A DNA stretch of 18,771 nucleotides from an uncultured bacterium (GTDB lineage Bacteria > Planctomycetota > UBA8742 > UBA2392). The stretch's first letter is position 1; every line of letters begins with the position of its first letter. The stretch lies in assembly GCA_938014885.1 (NCBI GenBank), contig CALLQI010000002.1:1-18771 (forward strand), given 5' to 3'. The translations under genes and the position numbers were made by a program. Positions 14,143 through 18,771 of this stretch are shown piece by piece. The notes under the pieces are model-generated. The model worked only from the letters and a program-made list of their open reading frames with translations. It did not search any database and was not told where the DNA came from.

Positions 14143-14188
14143 ATGTGGGCGGAGCGAGGCCGGGAGGCAGTACTCGCTCCGCCCGCAT
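14143..14188. terminator. Long hairpin after the endonuclease gene, probable terminator
   Basis: Arms 14143-14158 and 14173-14188 pair over 16 positions with a single G-T wobble (core GGGCGGAGCGAG with its complement, 12 bp perfect) around a 14-nt loop. It lies 135 nt after the endonuclease stop and before the methyltransferase promoter. Stem and loop lengths match the hairpin at 10180-10226. No T-run follows. Confidence 0.6.
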
Positions 14189-14236
14189 ACTGCTGGGGGC
14201 ACCGAGGGCGAGGACGCGGCATGTACGGCGGGCCGG

Positions 14237-14265
14237 TTGCCGCGGGCGGCCGGGCGGGGTATAAC
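14237..14265 (+). promoter_or_regulatory. Promoter of the methyltransferase gene (TTGCCG-17-TATAAC)
   Basis: TTGCCG at 14237-14242 and TATAAC at 14260-14265 are 17 nt apart; AGGAGG is at 14278-14283 and the GTG start at 14292. The leader is only about 20 nt. Sequence and spacing copy the module before the endonuclease gene, which suggests shared regulation or duplication. Confidence 0.6.
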
Positions 14266-14291
14266 CCGCCGCCACCCAGGAGGCCCGCCCC

Positions 14292-15938
14292 GTGCGCATC
14301 GACCCCAACGCCCTGATCTACGGCGACAACCTGACCGTCCTGCGCCAGTACATCGCCGACGAGAGCGTCGACCTGGTCTACCTGGACCCGCCGTTCAACT
14401 CGAACGCCAACTACAACGTGCTCTTCAAGGACAAGAGCGGCGCCGACGCGGCCGCGCAGATCGAGGCGTTCGGCGACACGTGGCACTGGGACCAGGCCTC
14501 GGCCACCACGTTCCACGACGTGCTGCGGCAAGGCGGGCCGGCGGCCGAGGCGCTGATGGCGTTCGAGCGACTGCTCGGCCACAACGACATGCTGGCGTAC
14601 CTGGCGATGATGGCGGCGCGGCTGGTGGAGCTGCGACGCGTGCTGAAGCCGGCGGGGTCGATCTACCTGCACTGCGACCCGACGGCCAGCCACTACCTCA
14701 AAGTGCTGATGGACGCGGTGTTCGGGCCGGCGCAGTTTCGACATGAGATCGTCTGGAAGCGAACTACCGCGCACAGCAACATCTCCCGAAGCTTCGGCGA
14801 TATCACAGACACGCTGCTCTTCTACGCCCGGAACGCATCGGACTACACCTGGAATCAGCAGTACAAATCAACCACGCCCGCCGAGATCGTCAATGCGTTT
14901 CCGCGTGTTGATCCAGACGGGCGGCGCTGGCGCTCCGAGAACATGCGTAACCCTGGAGTCCGTCCAAATCTGCACTACCCATACACCGCCAGTAACGGCG
15001 TCACCTACCAACCGCACCCCAACGGCTGGACAGTAAGTCTGGAGAAAATGAGGGAGCTAGACGCCGCTGGCCGGCTGCATTTTCCGGCCCGGCCGGACGG
15101 CCGACTGCGCTTGAAGTTCTTTGCAGACGAGTGGCCCGGAGTGAAGGTTCAGAATCTCTGGGATGACGTACTACCCATCGGCGCGCAGGCGGCCGAACGC
15201 CTCGGCTACCCTACCCAGAAGCCCCTCGCCCTCCTCGAGCGCATCATTTCCGCCTCGTCCAACCCCGGTGACGTCGTCCTCGATCCGTTCTGCGGCTGCG
15301 GCACAACCGTCGCCGCCGCGCAGAAGCTCGGCCGCCGGTGGATCGGCATCGACATCACGCACCTCGCCATTGGCCTCATGCGCAAGCGGCTGCACGACAT
15401 GTTCGGCGATGACGCGGTGTTCAAGGTCTACGGCGAGCCGACGACCGAGCAGGACGCGGCCGAGCTCGCCGAGTCAGACCCGTACCAGTTCCAGTGGTGG
15501 GCGCTGTCGCTCGTCGGCGCCAGCCCGATGGACCGCAAGAAGGGCGCCGACAAGGGCATCGACGGCCGGCTGTACTTCACCGACGGGCCGAACGACGAGA
15601 CGCGCACCGTCATCCTCAGCGTCAAGGCCGGCCAGCAGATCCACCGCAACATGGTCCACGAGCTGCGCGGTGTGGTCGAGCGCGAGCGCGCCGCGATGGG
15701 CGTGCTGCTGACGATGAAGCCACCGACCAAGCCCATGCGCGAGGAGGCGGCGTCGGCTGGCATGTACGAGTCGGCGTGGGGGACGGCGACGTTCCCGCGC
15801 ATCCAGATCATCACCGTGGGCGACCTGCTGGATGGGCGCCGGATCGACATGCCCTACGGCGGGCGGTCCAACGTCACGCACGACCGGGCGCCGCGGGCGC
15901 GCACCGACGGGCCGGGGCAGGGGCGGCTGGACGTGTAG
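14292..15938 (+). CDS. DNA methyltransferase (N6-A/N4-C type) fused to a PD-(D/E)XK-like domain
   Basis: A 548-residue protein, GTG start with AGGAGG at optimal distance. Motif IV DPPF is at residues 32-35, and the AdoMet-binding motif DPFCGCGTT is at 331-339, preceded by GYPTQKP (305-311). The order IV then I identifies a beta-class amino-methyltransferase, so the product should be N6-methyladenine or N4-methylcytosine. The target-recognition region is about 155-300. The C-terminal part, about 395-525, contains KGADKGIDGR (Asp424) and ILSVKAGQ (Lys445), then MVHELRGVVERERAAMGV and FPRIQIITVGDLL; this matches the nuclease-like (Mrr-related) domain found after such methylases. Ser stands where Asp/Glu is usual, so cleavage activity is uncertain. 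It may protect phage DNA or act as a single-chain restriction-modification enzyme. The middle third is lower in GC than the ends. Confidence 0.9.
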   Translation: MRIDPNALIYGDNLTVLRQYIADESVDLVYLDPPFNSNANYNVLFKDKSGADAAAQIEAFGDTWHWDQASATTFHDVLRQGGPAAEALMAFERLLGHNDMLAYLAMMAARLVELRRVLKPAGSIYLHCDPTASHYLKVLMDAVFGPAQFRHEIVWKRTTAHSNISRSFGDITDTLLFYARNASDYTWNQQYKSTTPAEIVNAFPRVDPDGRRWRSENMRNPGVRPNLHYPYTASNGVTYQPHPNGWTVSLEKMRELDAAGRLHFPARPDGRLRLKFFADEWPGVKVQNLWDDVLPIGAQAAERLGYPTQKPLALLERIISASSNPGDVVLDPFCGCGTTVAAAQKLGRRWIGIDITHLAIGLMRKRLHDMFGDDAVFKVYGEPTTEQDAAELAESDPYQFQWWALSLVGASPMDRKKGADKGIDGRLYFTDGPNDETRTVILSVKAGQQIHRNMVHELRGVVERERAAMGVLLTMKPPTKPMREEAASAGMYESAWGTATFPRIQIITVGDLLDGRRIDMPYGGRSNVTHDRAPRARTDGPGQGRLDV

Positions 15939-16010
15939 CCCCCCTCCCGCGGGACGCCCGTGCAACGCCTGCCCGCTAAGCTGGCCGCGCTCCCCGTGTA
16001 ACGCCACCGC

Positions 16011-16040
16011 TTGCATAGGAGACGCCAGCTGTGATAGAAA
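16011..16040 (+). promoter_or_regulatory. Possible promoter for a small RNA
   Basis: TTGCAT at 16011-16016 and TAGAAA at 16035-16040 are 18 nt apart. A transcript starting about 7 nt later would begin at the first hairpin (16046). No good open reading frame follows, hence the idea of a non-coding transcript. Confidence 0.35.
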
Positions 16041-16352
16041 GCGCGAGGCATGGTCTTGCAACCACGCGCGGCATGCCTGCGTACAGGTGCGCCGACAGTC
16101 CAATGCGAGAGGCCGCCGGGGACGAGCCGACGGCCTCATGGCGGGGGAACCCGCCGCTCGCAATGATACCAGAGGGGGAACCGCCGTGGGCATCCGCTAC
16201 CCACCATGAGCCGCCGCGAGCTCGCCCGCCCGCCACCAGGCGCGGCAGGGCGCACGCGCCGGGCCGTGACGCTTGCCGTCCAGCCCGGCGCGCGCGGCCG
16301 TCCCCATGTCCGTCAATCCAGCCGTCTGTGGCCGCTCTGCCGCGGCAGCACC

Positions 16353-16381
16353 TTGCCGTTTGCGGACCGTTCGGATACCAT
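16353..16381 (+). promoter_or_regulatory. Promoter for a probably leaderless gene (TTGCCG-17-TACCAT)
   Basis: TTGCCG at 16353-16358 and TACCAT at 16376-16381 are 17 nt apart. The predicted start of transcription, about 7-8 nt after the -10, coincides with the A of the ATG at 16389. No SD precedes that ATG. The -35 hexamer equals that of the methyltransferase promoter. Confidence 0.5.
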
Positions 16382-16388
16382 AGAACAG

Positions 16389-16748
16389 ATGTTCGCAACG
16401 GCGCCCGCATCCCCACCGCTCGCCGTCGTGCTGCCGTACCGTCGTGCCACCGAGGATGAGACTGTGGACGTGGACATCGACCTGCCACCAACAGCCAGGG
16501 CCGCAGTGCTCGTCGTCGCCGCACGCTACAAGTGCCTGCTCGATCCCGTCGATGCCTGCCAGTGTGATCTGGTCGAGGAGGTGTACGACGAGGTGGGGCG
16601 CCTTGCTGGCCACAGCGACGGCGGCAGCATGCTCGCCGCCATGCGCTCAGCGCATGCCGAACGGCGCTGCGCCAGCGCGGCTGAGTTCCTCCTGGAGTGC
16701 CTGCGTCAGGTCCTCGACGACCGGATGCTGAGCGAGAGGGGGGCGTAG
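16389..16748 (+). CDS. Hypothetical small protein, probably translated from a leaderless mRNA
   Basis: A 119-residue protein of unknown family. The frame is open upstream to a possible ATG at 16206, but the additional 61 residues are low-complexity Arg/Pro/Ala, and a good promoter ends 7 nt before the ATG at 16389. That start is therefore preferred. The N-terminal part is beta-like (LAVVLPYRR, ETVDVDIDLPP); the rest predicts as helices (ARAAVLVVAARYKCL, LVEEVYDEVGRLAGH, FLLECLRQVLDDRM) with four Cys (residues 48, 57, 59 and two more). No signal peptide or HTH is obvious. It lies between a gene-free region and an operator-like dyad, next to the integrase unit, so a role in control of the lysogenic state is conceivable but unsupported. 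Confidence 0.55.
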   Translation: MFATAPASPPLAVVLPYRRATEDETVDVDIDLPPTARAAVLVVAARYKCLLDPVDACQCDLVEEVYDEVGRLAGHSDGGSMLAAMRSAHAERRCASAAEFLLECLRQVLDDRMLSERGA

Positions 16749-16788
16749 AGCAGGCTGTCAGCACTCGGCCCCCTGCAAACGACCGCGA

Positions 16789-16823
16789 ATGGTACGCAAT
16801 GACCGTATACTATTGCGTACTAT
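16789..16823. promoter_or_regulatory. Operator-like dyad overlapping a -10-like box before the integrase unit
   Basis: Arms GTACGCAAT (16792-16800) and ATTGCGTAC (16812-16820) are perfect inverted repeats separated by 11 nt; extension to 12-nt arms (16789-16800, 16812-16823) adds one mismatch. The spacer contains TATACT at 16806-16811. No good -35 is found, so the promoter may be weak or activator-dependent. Centre-to-centre distance of about 20 nt (two helical turns) fits a dimeric repressor. Confidence 0.62.
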
Positions 16824-16862
16824 GTAGGCGCGGCTCGCGTTGCGCTCCACGGGAGAGAGCCA

Positions 16863-17363
16863 GTGGACAAGCCTCTTGACGCCCGAGAGTGGCACGACCG
16901 CCTCGCGCAGGCGCTCGCGCTCACGTCCCTTTCAGACTCGCAGGTGTGGGAGCTGGCGGCCTACCTGGCCGCGTTCGACACCACCAACCCGGCGGACGGC
17001 GATCACCCGTCGCGGCCGATCGCGCAGAAGCTGCTGGAGCTGAGCGGCACGGGCCCGTCGCTGGCCGGCATGATGGCCAGCGAGCTGCAGGCGCTCGACC
17101 TCAACGCCTGGCTGGTGCGCGCCGCGGGCATCTCGGCGATCTTCGATCAGGACTACGCGACGATCTTCCGCGCGGCGGAGAAGGGCAACCTGCCCATCGC
17201 ACTGGGCGGCGTGAAGGTCGGCCCCGACGGGACGCCGTCGTCGCTTGCCGGCAAGACGGGCGGAGACCGCTATTTCCAGCTGGCGCACCTGCTGTACGCC
17301 CGGCTGTGGAAGAGCCAGCACGACCGGCCCTGGCGCCAGCCGCACTGGCCGCCGAAGTACTGA
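16863..17363 (+). CDS. Hypothetical protein upstream of the integrase
   Basis: A 166-residue protein with GTG start and GGGAGAGAG 4-12 nt upstream. It begins polar (MDKPLDAREWHDRL), is largely helical (SDSQVWELAAYLAAF, SELQALDLNAWLVRAAG, DYATIFRAAEKGNLP) and ends in a basic/aromatic tail (WRQPHWPPKY). No signal peptide, membrane segment or known motif is visible. The family is not recognised. It lies 7 nt before the integrase gene and 40 nt after the operator-like dyad, so it is the first gene of the integrase transcript. An excisionase or control factor would be expected in such a place, but the size is large for an Xis and there is no winged-helix motif that I can see. Confidence 0.68.
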   Translation: MDKPLDAREWHDRLAQALALTSLSDSQVWELAAYLAAFDTTNPADGDHPSRPIAQKLLELSGTGPSLAGMMASELQALDLNAWLVRAAGISAIFDQDYATIFRAAEKGNLPIALGGVKVGPDGTPSSLAGKTGGDRYFQLAHLLYARLWKSQHDRPWRQPHWPPKY

Positions 17364-17370
17364 GCGGGCA

Positions 17371-18627
17371 GTGGCCAAGGCGAAGCGCGGAAACAGCGAG
17401 GGCTCGATCTACCAGCGGGCGGACGGCCGCTGGGTGGCCGCGCTCAGCCTGCCCGGTGGACGCCGGAAGCACCTCTATGGGAAGTCGCGCCGCGAGGTGG
17501 CCGACAAGCTGACGCGCGCCGCGGCCATGCGCGACAAGGGCATGCCCCTGCTCGACGAGACCGTGACCGTCTCGGCGTTCCTGCGGCAATGGCTGGACGA
17601 CGTTGTGCAGCCCAATGCCCGGCCGCGCACTCTCGACAGCTACAGGATGCACGTCCGACTCCACCTTGAGCCTGCCATCGGCAAGATCCGGCTGGCCCGC
17701 CTGACGCCGGCTGACGTCCAGCGGATGATGAACGAGAAGTCGGCGGCTGGACTGCAGCCGGCGACCGTCAACCGCATCCGCGCTACGCTGCGCTCAGCTC
17801 TCAATCACGCCCTTCGCTGGGGGATGGTGACGCGCAACGCGGCGGCGCTGGCCATCCCGCCGCGAGCGATCCACTACGAGATCGCACCGCTGACCCCTGA
17901 CGACGCGAGGGTCATGCTGCAGGCGGCAGCTGCCGACCACCACGGGCCGCTGTACATCGTCGCCCTGACGCTGGGCTTACGGCTGGGCGAGGTACTGGGG
18001 CTGGCATGGGATGACATCGACTTCGAGGCCGGCACGCTGAGCGTTCGCCGGACCCTTACGAGTCTCCAAGGGAAACCGCAGGTCGGCGAGCCGAAGTCCG
18101 CCCGCTCGCGCCGCACGCTGCCGATGCCGGCGGTAGTGGTCGACCAGCTCATCCGGCGGCGCGGACTGCAGCAAGCCGAGCGGCTGCTGGCCGGCAGCCG
18201 GTGGCGGCCCCGCGCGCTGGACTTCGTGACGCCCGGTGGCGTGCGGCAGGTCGCCGTCGACCTCGTGTTCACGTCGTCGGTCGGCGGTCCGCTCGACGAT
18301 TCGATGGTGCGCAAGCGGTTCTACCGCCTGCTCGATGCCGCCGGCCTGCCGCACATGCGATTCCACGACCTGCGCCACAGCTGCGCGACGTTCCTATTGG
18401 CGCAGGGCACGTCGCCGCGCGTAGTCATGGAGATCATGGGACACAGCAGCATTGGGCTCACGATGAACACCTACGCGCACGTCCTGCCCGGCGCCCTGCG
18501 CGACGCCGTCGACCGCATGGATGCACTCCTCGGCACTCCCGACAACGTGAATCAGGCTGCGCCGAAGGGGCCGACTCCTGACCCCGGAATTGACAGCATT
18601 CCTGACAGCAACCGGGACGACATGTAG
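17371..18627 (+). CDS. int: Tyrosine recombinase, phage integrase
   Basis: A 418-residue integrase; GTG at 17371 is 7 nt after the previous stop. Residues about 8-50 are an arm-type DNA-binding domain (GSIYQRADGRWVAAL ... LYGKSRREV). Residues about 62-160 are the core-binding SAM-like domain (VTVSAFLRQWLDDVV, NRIRATLRSALNHAL). The catalytic domain has all residues: Arg204 (LGLRLGE), Lys242 (EPKSARSRRTLP), His332 and Arg335 (FHDLRHS), His358 (MGHSS) and the nucleophile Tyr368 (MNTYAHV). The last 40 residues are a disordered Pro/Asp-rich tail. It should catalyse integration and excision at the tRNA-Arg site that begins 90 nt downstream. It is transcribed towards the attachment site, as in many tRNA-targeting prophages. 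Confidence 0.95.
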   Translation: MAKAKRGNSEGSIYQRADGRWVAALSLPGGRRKHLYGKSRREVADKLTRAAAMRDKGMPLLDETVTVSAFLRQWLDDVVQPNARPRTLDSYRMHVRLHLEPAIGKIRLARLTPADVQRMMNEKSAAGLQPATVNRIRATLRSALNHALRWGMVTRNAAALAIPPRAIHYEIAPLTPDDARVMLQAAAADHHGPLYIVALTLGLRLGEVLGLAWDDIDFEAGTLSVRRTLTSLQGKPQVGEPKSARSRRTLPMPAVVVDQLIRRRGLQQAERLLAGSRWRPRALDFVTPGGVRQVAVDLVFTSSVGGPLDDSMVRKRFYRLLDAAGLPHMRFHDLRHSCATFLLAQGTSPRVVMEIMGHSSIGLTMNTYAHVLPGALRDAVDRMDALLGTPDNVNQAAPKGPTPDPGIDSIPDSNRDDM

Positions 18628-18642
18628 CAACAGAACGCGGCA

Positions 18643-18656
18643 CCGCGTGCACGCGG
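18643..18656. repeat. 14-bp perfect palindrome between int and the attachment site
   Basis: CCGCGTGCACGCGG is its own reverse complement and lies 15 nt after the integrase stop. A second small dyad, ACCTT-GCG-AAGGT, is at 18693-18705 beside the tRNA fragment. Either could be a recombination-protein site; the first could also be part of a terminator. Confidence 0.5.
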
Positions 18657-18716
18657 CGCGGCCAATTTACAGACTGAGAGACACCGCCCGGCACCTTGCG
18701 AAGGTCATTTGAGCCA

Positions 18717-18761
18717 ACTTCTAATCCGCGGGTCGCAGGTTCGAATCCTGCCGGGGGTGCC
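18717..18761 (+). other. Attachment site: 3' fragment of tRNA-Arg(TCT)
   Basis: The segment reads as the 3' part of a tRNA: anticodon loop CTTCTAA (18718-18724, anticodon TCT), 3' side of the anticodon stem TCCGC, variable region, T arm GCAGG-TTCGAAT-CCTGC (18735-18751), acceptor strand CGGGGGT (18752-18758), discriminator G and CC. The order and lengths match E. coli argU exactly from the anticodon on. The bases 5' of the loop (GCCAA) do not pair with TCCGC and no D arm is present, so the tRNA is not complete here. This is the expected attR (or attP) core of an element integrated in the tRNA 3' half; the intact tRNA should lie at the left end of the element, outside the window. Confidence 0.85.
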
Positions 18762-18771
18762 TCTGTTAGCA

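Larger units (their letters stand above)
15939..16388. other. Gene-free stretch with several hairpins; possible structured RNA
   Basis: No convincing protein is seen in 450 nt. Perfect short inverted repeats follow each other: 16046-16052 with 16072-16078 (AGGCATG), 16109-16115 with 16131-16137 (GAGGCCG), 16140-16145 with 16150-16155 (GGCGGG around a GGAA tetraloop) and 16186-16190 with 16200-16204 (GTGGG). GGGGGAACCCGCCG at 16143-16156 is repeated almost exactly at 16174-16186. A promoter-like pair precedes the first hairpin. Hairpins are common in GC-rich DNA, so an RNA gene is only a possibility. Confidence 0.35.

Noticed and set aside
13093..14202. Minus-strand open frame of 369 codons opposite the endonuclease
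   Set aside because: The endonuclease I motifs are on the plus strand; the antisense product is compositionally biased.
15474..16193. Minus-strand open frame of 239 codons across the end of the methyltransferase gene
   Set aside because: It lies mostly antisense to the conserved C-terminal domain of the methyltransferase and has a biased composition with no SD.
16206..16388. Extension of the 119-residue gene to ATG 16206
   Set aside because: The extra part is Arg/Pro/Ala-biased and carries a good promoter near its end; no SD precedes ATG 16206. Kept only as an alternative.
18684..18759. A complete 76-nt tRNA ending at 18759
   Set aside because: The length fits by chance and five of seven acceptor pairs can form, but there is no D arm, and the anticodon stem has two central mismatches. 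It is a 3' fragment only.

Overview
The window is high-GC DNA (about 70% in most sampled lines) and reads as the late and right-hand end of a prophage or phage-like integrative element from a Chloroflexota-type host (Anaerolineae or relatives). Two things suggest the host. Exported proteins carry long Thr/Pro low-complexity stretches (TATPTPT-type), and a short (Y/F/W)LP(F/W) motif recurs in them, which I associate with that phylum. The element call rests on an endolysin-type amidase followed by a holin-like protein, a DUF1599/Nmad1-like protein, a phage-type metallophosphoesterase, a tyrosine integrase with all catalytic residues, and a 45-nt 3' fragment of tRNA-Arg(TCT) just outside the integrase. 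The element must continue to the left of the window: no capsid, packaging or replication genes are present.

Layout, left to right. (1) 1-1302: end of a probable structural (tail/baseplate-like) gene and a small Cys-rich protein. (2) 1337-4904: a unit with its own promoter for exported proteins: a Thr-rich secreted protein, two small membrane proteins, two paralogous lipoproteins and a lipoprotein subtilase. (3) 4962-10149: a tightly coupled late operon (coiled-coil protein, HTH-metallophosphoesterase, Cys-rich protein, Nmad1-like protein, GH-A-like glycosidase with LysM, amidase), then a holin-like protein, closed by a 16-bp perfect-stem terminator. (4) 10288-12894, minus strand: a moron-like block, partly near 50% GC, with two TTGACA promoters. 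It encodes two exported proteins (one a matrixin-type zinc protease), a helical hypothetical protein and a secreted Cys-rich protein; an 18-G homopolymer lies between the last two. (5) 13013-15938, plus strand: a secreted endonuclease I and a DNA methyltransferase fused to a PD-(D/E)XK-like nuclease domain, each behind promoter/SD modules of identical geometry. (6) 15939-18771: a gene-free stretch with several hairpins, a probably leaderless small gene, an unknown gene under an operator-like dyad, the integrase and the attachment site.

How the parts may work together (inference): regions 1-3 look like a virion assembly and lysis programme. The lipoproteins and proteases would remodel the surface of the infected or lysogenic cell, perhaps excluding related phages. 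The minus-strand block and the nuclease/methyltransferase pair have their own promoters and could be expressed in the lysogen. The most unusual content is the surface-directed set: subtilase, matrixin, paired lipoproteins and three proteins sharing the (Y/F/W)LP(F/W) motif. No canonical CRISPR array, rRNA, transposase or complete tRNA was seen.
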